From Burkholderia singularis (lineage in GTDB: Bacteria; Pseudomonadota; Gammaproteobacteria; Burkholderiales; Burkholderiaceae): a stretch of DNA of 43,277 bases. Positions 37,400 to 43,277 of the stretch are shown here, piece by piece (position 1 is the stretch's first letter; each line of letters opens with the position of its first letter). The notes beneath the pieces were generated by a model. It did no database searches, was not told the origin of the DNA, and saw only the letters and a program-made list of their open reading frames with translations. Both the position numbers and the translations under genes were made by a program. The stretch spans positions 1 to 43,277 of the forward strand of contig NZ_FXAN01000068.1 of the NCBI RefSeq assembly GCF_900176645.1, written 5' to 3'.

Positions 37400-37507
37400 C
37401 CCATGAGCCTCAAATGCGGCATCGTCGGCTTGCCTAATGTCGGCAAGTCCACTCTGTTCAATGCGCTGACGAAGGCCGGCATCGCCGCCGAGAACTACCC
37501 GTTCTGC
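37400..37507 (+). repeat. attR: right copy of 108-bp direct repeat
   Basis: Identical to 25671-25778; starts CCC ATG of ychF and runs to codon 35, where it continues in frame into the rest of ychF. Confidence 0.95.
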
Positions 37508-38497
37508 ACGATCGAGCCGAACGTCGGCGTCGTCGAAGTGCCCGATGCGCGCCTGAAGGCGCTCGCCGACATCATTCAGCCCGAGCGCGTCGTGCCTGCC
37601 GTCGTCGAGTTCGTCGACATCGCGGGCCTCGTCGCCGGCGCGAGCAAGGGCGAGGGCCTCGGCAACCAGTTTCTCGCGAACATCCGCGAAACCGACGCGA
37701 TCACGCACGTCGTGCGCTGCTTCGAGGACGACAACGTGATCCACGTCGCGGGCAAGGTGAGCCCGCTCGACGACATCGAGGTGATCAACACCGAACTCGC
37801 GCTCGCGGACCTCGGCACCGTCGAGAAGGCGCTCGCGCGCTACTCGAAGGCGGCGAAGTCGGGCAACGACAAGGAGGCCGCGAAGCTCGTCGCGGTGCTC
37901 GACAAGGCGCGCGCGCATCTCGATCAGGGCCGCGCCGTGCGCGGGCTCGATCTGTCGGACGACGAAAAGGCGCTGCTCAAGCCGTTTTGCCTGATCACCG
38001 CGAAACCGGCGATGTACGTCGCGAACGTGAAGGAAGACGGCTTCGAGAACAATCCGCACCTCGACTCGGTGCGCCGGTATGCGGAGGCGGAAAACTCGCC
38101 GGTCGTCGCGGTGTGCGCGGCGATCGAAGCGGAAATCGCCGATCTCGACGAAGCCGACAAGGAAGCCTTCCTCGCCGATATGGGCATGGACGAGCCGGGC
38201 CTGGACCGCGTGATCCGCGCGGGCTTCAAGCTGCTCGGGCTGCAGACGTATTTCACCGCGGGCGTGAAGGAAGTCCGCGCGTGGACGATCCATATCGGCG
38301 ATACCGCGCCGCAGGCGGCGGGCGTGATCCATACGGATTTCGAGCGCGGCTTCATCCGCGCGCAGACGATCGCGTATGACGATTTCATCGCGTACAAGGG
38401 CGAGCAAGGCGCGAAGGAAGCGGGCAAGATGCGCGCGGAAGGCAAGGAATACATCGTGCAGGACGGTGACGTGATGAACTTCCTGTTCAACGTCTGA
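37403..38497 (+). CDS. ychF: Redox-regulated ATPase/GTPase YchF (OLA1 family)
   Basis: A 364-aa Obg-related P-loop ATPase that binds ribosomes. G1 is GLPNVGKST (8-16), G3 [17 protein letters not shown] (about 72-88), a degenerate G4 as expected of the ATP-preferring family, then a coiled-coil insert and the C-terminal TGS-like domain ending [13 protein letters not shown]. It is complete. The first 35 codons are the island-side copy, and the ribosome binding region is now CAGGAATTTCCC instead of the native GAAGGAACCC. A longer frame starting at 36989 is antisense to the integrase and not a real start. Confidence 0.95.
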   Translation: MSLKCGIVGLPNVGKSTLFNALTKAGIAAENYPFCTIEPNVGVVEVPDARLKALADIIQPERVVPAVVEFVDIAGLVAGASKGEGLGNQFLANIRETDAITHVVRCFEDDNVIHVAGKVSPLDDIEVINTELALADLGTVEKALARYSKAAKSGNDKEAAKLVAVLDKARAHLDQGRAVRGLDLSDDEKALLKPFCLITAKPAMYVANVKEDGFENNPHLDSVRRYAEAENSPVVAVCAAIEAEIADLDEADKEAFLADMGMDEPGLDRVIRAGFKLLGLQTYFTAGVKEVRAWTIHIGDTAPQAAGVIHTDFERGFIRAQTIAYDDFIAYKGEQGAKEAGKMRAEGKEYIVQDGDVMNFLFNV

Positions 38498-38597
38498 CGC
38501 AACGCGCCCAAGCGCCGGGAGGAGCCCACTGGTATCCCGGCCTTTCACGAACCGCACGAAAAAGCTCGATGAAGGGATCGTGCCGTTCAGTTAGGGT

Positions 38598-38633
38598 AAA
38601 GGCCGCTCCGGTTGACGTCGGAGCGGCCTTTTT
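38598..38633 (+). terminator. Intrinsic terminator of ychF
   Basis: AAAGGCCGCTCCG (38598-38610), an eight-base loop, CGGAGCGGCCTTT and further T residues: a 13-bp perfect stem. It lies 100 bp after the stop. 38634-38859 holds no gene I can support. Confidence 0.92.
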
Positions 38634-38859
38634 CCTTGTTTCGAACGCAGTTCGAATGGTTGCTGGCCCGCTAAGCCGCGCTTAACTGAATTGAACGGCA
38701 TAAGCGCACGAAGCGGGCTGTTTCGTCTCTTCGAACGTCATCATCCGCACTTGCGGGAACCACGCGGCGCCTACCGCGCCGACGCCGTGCACGCGCGTGC
38801 CGCCGCACCGCCGCCGCCCGCATCCGTTCGCGACGCGGGCGACGCGGCCACCGCGTCCA

Positions 38860-39741
38860 TCACCCGCCGAAGCCGAACACCGGCTCCGCAAGCCCGTACA
38901 CGCCGGGCTGCGCGGCAAACACACCGCCCGCATGCGGATCAGCCCGGCGCGCGGCATCGGCAAGGCCAACGGCGGCACTCGTCACATAAAGCGTGCCGAG
39001 CCGCGGCCCGCCGAACGCGACGCAGCTCGGCTGACGGGTCGGCACGGCGATGCGCGCGGCCTCGCTGCCGTCATGCGCATATCGCACCACGCGCGATGCG
39101 CCCCATTGCGCATTCCACAAATAGCCGTCCCGGTCGACGGTCGAGCCGTCGGGCACGCCGTCGGCGCCATCCAGTTCAACAAACACCCGGTTGGACGCGA
39201 ACGTGGGGTAGTCGCATGCGTGAATCCGCCGGGTGGGCGAATCGCAGTAATACATCGTCCGGCCGTCCGGCGCGAAAGCGATGCTGTTCGAAATCGCGCA
39301 GTTCGGCAACGGCAAACGCTCGAGCGTCAGATCGGCGTTCAGCCGATAGAAGCCGCCGATCGGCTCGGGCTCGTCGACATCATGCTTGGTGCCGAATACG
39401 AAACGGCCCTGCCGGTCGCAGCGGCCGTCGTTCAAACGCGTCGGCAGGCCGGGTTCGACATCGACGATCGCCGTCATCGCGGCGTGTTCCGTATCGAAAT
39501 AGGCCAGATGCGTCGCCAGCCCGAGCAGCAGGTAGCGCGGATTGGTGCACAACGCGAAGCACGCAAGCCGTTCGGGCATCGGAAACGATACGCTTGTGTT
39601 CGTGCTGGGATCGTGGCGCCACAGTTGCCGGCCTTCGATGTCGGTCCAATACAGCAGGCCGCTGCGCCAGCACCAGGTCGCGCCCTCTCCCAGCGCGCAC
39701 CGGCTGTCGATCAGCAAATCGGCGCGTATCTCGTTCGTCAT
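38860..39741 (-). CDS. SMP-30/gluconolactonase-family sugar lactonase
   Basis: A 293-aa six-bladed beta-propeller lactonase. Metal-ligand regions are LGEGATW (Glu near 19), RLNDGRCDRQGRFVFGT (Asn), NCAISNSIAFAPDGRTMYYCDS (Asn) and VPDGSTVDRDGYLWNAQWG (Asp). Family members open arabino-, galactono- or xylonolactone in oxidative sugar pathways. Its position after a galactofuranose/arabinose-type ABC transporter on the same strand suggests a lactone from the imported sugar. Which sugar is not decided by sequence. Confidence 0.82.
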   Translation of the reverse strand: MTNEIRADLLIDSRCALGEGATWCWRSGLLYWTDIEGRQLWRHDPSTNTSVSFPMPERLACFALCTNPRYLLLGLATHLAYFDTEHAAMTAIVDVEPGLPTRLNDGRCDRQGRFVFGTKHDVDEPEPIGGFYRLNADLTLERLPLPNCAISNSIAFAPDGRTMYYCDSPTRRIHACDYPTFASNRVFVELDGADGVPDGSTVDRDGYLWNAQWGASRVVRYAHDGSEAARIAVPTRQPSCVAFGGPRLGTLYVTSAAVGLADAARRADPHAGGVFAAQPGVYGLAEPVFGFGG

Positions 39742-39890
39742 GCGTTTGTCTCCATCGATTCAACAATCGTTATTCTTGATTCTTGGCCGCGGCAACACCG
39801 CGGTCCGGCTCCGGCATATCGCAGCCTATCAAGCCGCGCGCGGGCACGATCCGGGTACCGGCGAGGCGCCGGGCGTCTCGCGCCCGGCAC

Positions 39891-39978
39891 GGCGTCTTGG
39901 CGTCTTGGCGTCTTGGCGTCTTGGCGTCTTGGCGTCTTGGCGTCTTGGCGTCTTGGCGTCTTGGCGTCTTGGCGTCTT
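39891..39978. repeat. Octamer tandem repeat (VNTR), unit GGCGTCTT
   Basis: Eleven perfect 8-bp copies followed by two degenerate ones (GGCGTCTC, GGTGTCCC). It lies in the 304-bp gap between the lactonase and the upstream 92-aa gene, so expansion changes operon spacing but no protein. Nothing else is seen in 39742-40045. Confidence 0.95.
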
Positions 39979-40045
39979 GGCGTCTCGGTGTCCCGTCAGC
40001 CCCGCGCGGCCGCGCGCGTCCGCCGCGCAGCCGGCGCCCGCTCGA

Positions 40046-40324
40046 TCAATCGGGCACGTCGACCCGCTCCACCGTGCGCAGCAGCCGCAGGATATCGCTC
40101 AAGCCGAAACCGCCGGGGTCCGGCCGCGGCTGGCCATGCTCGGCGGCGATGCGCATCGCGAAATTCAGTGCGTCCGAGCGCTCGCGCAGCAGCAGGCGCA
40201 ATGCGTCGGCGACGATGCGTCTGTCCGGCGCGCTGCTCAGATCGAGGACGAATTGGGTCACCAGCGGGGCGGTCGATTCCACGGCGTCCAAGGCATCGAT
40301 GTCGAATCCGGTTTCCGGTTGCAT
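40046..40324 (-). CDS. Unknown 92-aa protein in the sugar operon
   Basis: Begins MQPETGFDIDALDAVESTAP and continues through an amphipathic helical region (APDRRIVADALRLLLRERSD) to RVDVPD. GAGGAA precedes the ATG at 40324 by seven bases; an in-frame start at 40360 is less likely. It starts 38 bp after the YjfF-like permease stop, so it is probably the next gene of the operon. No domain recognised; acidic and cytoplasmic. Confidence 0.6.
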   Translation of the reverse strand: MQPETGFDIDALDAVESTAPLVTQFVLDLSSAPDRRIVADALRLLLRERSDALNFAMRIAAEHGQPRPDPGGFGLSDILRLLRTVERVDVPD

Positions 40325-40361
40325 GTTTTTTTCCTCGTTGTCAGGTGGCTCTGAACCCACA

Positions 40362-41441
40362 TCATCTCATCGATACGAGACCGGCATCATCATCGGCACC
40401 GTTGGGCCGCGACGCCGCGCCGCCCGGCGGCTGCGGCGCGGCGTCGAACCCACCGCCGCCGGCCGGGCGCCGTGCGGCGTGCCGCTCGATGATCCGCTGC
40501 AGCAGGCAGAAAGCGCAGAGCAGCGCGCCAATCACGATGCGCGTCCACCACGAGCTGAGCGTGCCGTCGAACGTAATCAGTGTCTGAATCGTGCCGAGTA
40601 TGCCGACGCCGAACACCGAACCGACCACGTAGCCGACGCCGCCCGTCAGCAACGTGCCGCCGATCACGGTCGCCGCGATCGCGTCGAGCTCCATGCCTTG
40701 CGCCTGCAAGCCGTAGCCCGACAGCACGTAAAGCGTGAACACCACGCCGCCGAGCGCCGAGCACAGGCCGCTGAGCGCATACACGCCGATCTTGGTGCGC
40801 GCGACCGGCAGCCCCATCAGCAACGCCGAGCGCTCGTTGCCGCCGATCGCGTAGATGTTGCGTCCGAAGCGCGTGAAATGCGCGACGTAGATCGCCGCCG
40901 CGAGCACCGCGAGCGCGATCAGCGCGCCCGCATTCAGCGCGCCGCCGCCGAGAGGCACGCTCAGGCCGGCGACCGCATGAAACGTCGGTTCGTTGATCGT
41001 GATCGACTGCGTGGTGATCAGAAAGCATGCGCCGCGAGCGAGGAACATGCCCGCCAGCGTGACGATGAAAGGCTGCAGGCGGAAATAATGGATCAGCGCG
41101 CCCATCGACGCGCCATACAGCGTACCCATCGCGAGTACGGCCGGCACGACCGCCCAGATGGGCCAATGCAGCCATTCGGCACCGAGCGCGCAGAGAATCG
41201 TCGTCAGCGCGACGACGGAGCCGACCGACAGATCGATCCCGCCCGATACGATCACGAACGTCATGCCGATCGCCACGATCAGCAGGAACGCATTGTCGAC
41301 GATGAGCCCCGACAGCACCTGCAACGAAAAGAATCCGGTGTACATCACGCAGCCGAAGCCGAACAGCACGGCGAACAACGCGATCGTCACGACAATGGGC
41401 AGGACTCGGGGGTCGGCCAGCCGGCCGGTCAGCTTGCTCAT
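40362..41441 (-). CDS. yjfF: Sugar ABC transporter permease, YjfF-like
   Basis: A 359-aa inner-membrane permease with about eight to ten hydrophobic segments, of the ribose/galactofuranose class. Shared YjfF features are DNAFLLIVAIGMTFVIVSGG, IDLSVGSVVAL, TLAGMFLARG, YAIGGNERSALLMGLPV, LDAIAATVIGGTLLTGGVG and TFDGTLSSWWTRIVIG. The proline- and glycine-rich C-terminal tail (about 35 aa) is extra. Its ATG overlaps the stop of the upstream permease (ATGA). With YtfT it should form the membrane pore. Galactofuranose is the best substrate guess by similarity. Confidence 0.85.
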   Translation of the reverse strand: MSKLTGRLADPRVLPIVVTIALFAVLFGFGCVMYTGFFSLQVLSGLIVDNAFLLIVAIGMTFVIVSGGIDLSVGSVVALTTILCALGAEWLHWPIWAVVPAVLAMGTLYGASMGALIHYFRLQPFIVTLAGMFLARGACFLITTQSITINEPTFHAVAGLSVPLGGGALNAGALIALAVLAAAIYVAHFTRFGRNIYAIGGNERSALLMGLPVARTKIGVYALSGLCSALGGVVFTLYVLSGYGLQAQGMELDAIAATVIGGTLLTGGVGYVVGSVFGVGILGTIQTLITFDGTLSSWWTRIVIGALLCAFCLLQRIIERHAARRPAGGGGFDAAPQPPGGAASRPNGADDDAGLVSMR

Positions 41442-42514
41442 GGCGTGCGTGCTCCTGTTCCGGTGGCCGTGCGCGGCCGCGTGAAGCGCAGGTAACGCGC
41501 CGCCGCCCGCACGAGCAGCGCGCGCGCCGATTCGGACTGGATCACGCTCACCGCGATCACGACGATCGCCTTGACCACGAGCGTCGCCTCCGGCGGCACG
41601 CCGATCGAATAAGTCGTGTAGGTCAGGGTCTGGATGATCAGCGCGCCGAGCACGGTGCCGGCGAGGCTGAAGCGCCCGCCCGCGAGCGACGTGCCGCCGA
41701 GCGTCACCGCGAGAATCGCGTCGAGTTCGAGCAGCAGCCCCGCGTGATTGCCGTCGGCGCTGCGCACGTTCGAGCTGGCGATGATGCCGGCGAGCGCGGC
41801 CATCAAGCCGCAGAACACGTAGACGCCGAACACGATCGCGCTGGATCGCAGGCCCACCAGCCGGGTGGCGACCGGATTCACGCCGATCGACCGGATGAAC
41901 AGGCCGAGCGCCGTGCGATTCGCGAGCCACGCGGTCACGGCCGTCGCGCCGGCGGCGATCCATATCGCGCACGGCACGGCCGCGAGATAGCCGTCGCCGA
42001 GCGCCAGGTAGCCGGGCGCTTCGATCGGAATGATCTGGCCGCCCGTGAGCAATTGGGCGATACCGCGCCCGGCAACCATCAGGATCAATGTGGCGACGAT
42101 CGGCTGCATTCCGACGAACGCGACCAGCATGCCGTTCCATACGCCAGCCAGCAGCCCGACGCCCACCGCCGCGAGCAGCGCCGCGCCGATATCCGCGCGA
42201 TGCGCCAACGGATGCGCTTCGAGAACCACTGCGGCGGCGGCCCCGGCGATCGCGACCACCGCGCCGACCGAAATGTCGATGCCGCGCGTGGCGATCACGA
42301 GCGTCATGCCGAGCGAGACGATCGCGAGCGGCGCCGCGCGGTTCAGGATATCGACCGGCGCGCCGAACAGATGACCGTCGAGCAACGTGATCGACAGGAA
42401 GTCGGCGCGGTGCGCGACGTCGATCGCGAGCAGCAGCGCGAGCGTCAGCGACGGCCAGACGAGCGGATGACGCACCAGCACGCGCAGGGACGTCATAGAT
42501 GCCGTGGATGTCAT
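41438..42514 (-). CDS. ytfT: Sugar ABC transporter permease, YtfT-like
   Basis: A 358-aa inner-membrane permease, partner of the YjfF-like protein. Typical segments are NRAAPLAIVSLGMTLVIATR, GIDISVGAVVAIAG, GMQPIVATLILMVAGRGIAQ, SIGVNPVATRLVGL, LELDAILAVTLGGTSLAGG and a final hydrophobic helix. The chosen ATG (42514) overlaps the ATPase stop by 4 bp, so all three transporter genes are translationally coupled. A much longer frame joins parts of both permeases but is a shadow. Confidence 0.85.
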   Translation of the reverse strand: MTSTASMTSLRVLVRHPLVWPSLTLALLLAIDVAHRADFLSITLLDGHLFGAPVDILNRAAPLAIVSLGMTLVIATRGIDISVGAVVAIAGAAAAVVLEAHPLAHRADIGAALLAAVGVGLLAGVWNGMLVAFVGMQPIVATLILMVAGRGIAQLLTGGQIIPIEAPGYLALGDGYLAAVPCAIWIAAGATAVTAWLANRTALGLFIRSIGVNPVATRLVGLRSSAIVFGVYVFCGLMAALAGIIASSNVRSADGNHAGLLLELDAILAVTLGGTSLAGGRFSLAGTVLGALIIQTLTYTTYSIGVPPEATLVVKAIVVIAVSVIQSESARALLVRAAARYLRFTRPRTATGTGARTP

Positions 42515-43277
42515 GCGTCGTCTCCCGCAATGAGCCGGTACACGCGGTCTTCGGCAATCGCGCCGCCCGCCAGCTCGGCGACCTTGCGCCGGTCGCGCAG
42601 CACGGCGATCCGGTGGCTCACGCGCACCACCTCGGCGATTTCGGACGAAATGAAGAGGATCGCGAGCCCCTTTGCGCACAGCGCCAGCACGCGCTCCATG
42701 ATGTCGAACTTCGCGGCGATATCGATGCCGCGCGTCGGTTCGTCGAGAATCAGCAGCTTCGGCTCGGTGACGAGCCAGCGCGCGAGCAGCACCTTCTGCT
42801 GGTTGCCGCCCGACAGCAGGCCGACCGGCTGCTCGGCGTCGCGCGCGCTGATGCCGAGCCGCGCGATCCATTCGTCGGCGATCTGACGCTGGCGCGCGCG
42901 GCCGATCATGCGCCACCAGCCGCGCCGCGCCTGCAGCGCGAGAACGATGTTCTCGCGAATCGACAGCGTGGCGACGATTCCCTCTTTCTTGCGATCCTCC
43001 GGGCAATACGCGATGCCGTGCCGCACCGCGTCGCGCGGCGACGCCAGTTTCACGGGCCGGCCGTCGATGCGTATCGTGCCCGCGTCGGCGCGCTCGGCGG
43101 CGAACGCGAGCCGTGCGGTCTCGGTGCGCCCGGAGCCGAGCAGCCCGGCGAGCCCGAGAATCCGGCCCGCGCGCACGTCGAGATCGACGGGCGGCAGCAT
43201 GCCGCGCCGTGCCACGCCGCGCATCGACAGGAACGGTTCGGCCGAATCGCCGCCGCGCGCGGCGGCGGGCGCGCCGC
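42511..43277 (-). CDS. ytfR: Sugar ABC transporter ATP-binding protein, YtfR/RbsA-like (5' end missing)
   Basis: The C-terminal 255 residues of a two-domain ABC ATPase; the 5' half lies beyond the window. The visible second domain has the degenerate Walker A GLLGSGRTE typical of the C-terminal half of RbsA-type proteins, then YCPEDRKKEGI, the signature LLSGGNQQKVLLARWL, Walker B LLILDEPTRGIDI and the H-loop region (SSEIAEVV). The first ATG in the window (43224) is internal, since the frame stays open to the edge. The periplasmic binding protein gene is expected upstream. Confidence 0.88.
   Translation of the reverse strand, partial: GAPAAARGGDSAEPFLSMRGVARRGMLPPVDLDVRAGRILGLAGLLGSGRTETARLAFAAERADAGTIRIDGRPVKLASPRDAVRHGIAYCPEDRKKEGIVATLSIRENIVLALQARRGWWRMIGRARQRQIADEWIARLGISARDAEQPVGLLSGGNQQKVLLARWLVTEPKLLILDEPTRGIDIAAKFDIMERVLALCAKGLAILFISSEIAEVVRVSHRIAVLRDRRKVAELAGGAIAEDRVYRLIAGDDA

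Larger units (their letters stand above)
25671..37507. mobile_element. Genomic island integrated in the 5' end of ychF
   Basis: About 11.7 kb between two identical 108-bp copies of the ychF 5' end. It carries a tyrosine integrase next to the right repeat, an SF3 helicase, a replication-relaxation family gene, a Type III restriction-modification system and two hairpin-rich non-coding tracts. No capsid, portal, tail or conjugation gene is visible. This set resembles a P4-like phage satellite or small integrative element. Integrase and DUF6573 genes are frameshifted, so it is probably immobile unless helped in trans. Confidence 0.85.

Noticed and set aside
36989..37402. N-terminal extension of ychF from an ATG at 36989
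   Set aside because: The extension is antisense to the integrase and crosses the attachment site; homology starts at the ATG at 37403.
40362..42557. 731-aa continuous minus-strand frame
   Set aside because: Only the C-terminal 359 residues are the YjfF-like permease; the rest reads the YtfT-like gene in the wrong frame.

Overview
The window reads as chromosomal DNA of a GC-rich betaproteobacterium, most likely Burkholderia (pseudomallei/thailandensis-like) or a close relative. The grounds are the protein families and their order (phenylacetate genes, mltA, apaG-rpe-gph-trpE, trpGDC, ung, ychF), strong GC bias at third codon positions, and several short tandem repeats (7-mers and an 8-mer). 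The species call is inference.

Left part (1-25670), mostly housekeeping. A phenylacetyl-CoA catabolic group (an enoyl-CoA hydratase divergent from paaN-paaG-paaI-paaK) shares a PaaR-like palindrome at its divergent promoter. It is followed by a heptamer tandem repeat, mltA divergent from a 47-aa membrane protein, and apaG divergent from rpe-gph. The tryptophan genes are next. trpE is preceded by a readable leader peptide with three Trp codons and an intrinsic terminator (attenuator). trpG-trpD-trpC lie downstream, but trpE and trpG are separated by a three-gene, opposite-strand, translationally coupled operon: an unknown 306-aa protein, a cysteine desulfurase and a SAM methyltransferase, with an 18-bp operator-like palindrome upstream. 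After trpC come a CYTH protein, ung (with a beta-clamp-like motif), azoR, an M61 peptidase, dsbC, a ubiH-family monooxygenase, a 40-aa lipoprotein, a small hypothetical protein and a short acyltransferase.

Middle (25671-37507): an integrated genomic island inserted at the 5' end of ychF. A 108-bp direct repeat containing the ychF start and first 35 codons marks both ends. The left copy is a stranded ychF fragment. The right copy restores a full-length ychF behind island DNA, so ychF has lost its native upstream region. Island content, left to right: a 33-aa small protein, a frameshifted DUF6573-type gene, an 880-bp non-coding tract rich in long inverted repeats, a replication-relaxation family protein, an SF3 (P4/D5-type) helicase, an unknown 233-aa protein, a two-gene Type III restriction-modification system, a second hairpin-rich non-coding tract, and a tyrosine integrase broken by a frameshift. 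The layout resembles a P4-like phage satellite or small integrative element. The restriction-modification operon is bracketed by two 115-119-bp palindromic elements whose 20-bp ends are identical. These look like the borders of an exchangeable defence cassette and are the most unusual structure in the window.

Right part (37508-43277): ychF with a strong terminator, then a leftward sugar operon cut by the window edge: the C-terminal half of a ribose-type ABC ATPase, two YtfT/YjfF-like permeases, a 92-aa unknown protein, an octamer tandem repeat and an SMP-30 family lactonase. This suggests uptake of galactofuranose or a related sugar (for example arabinose), with lactone hydrolysis in the same pathway.
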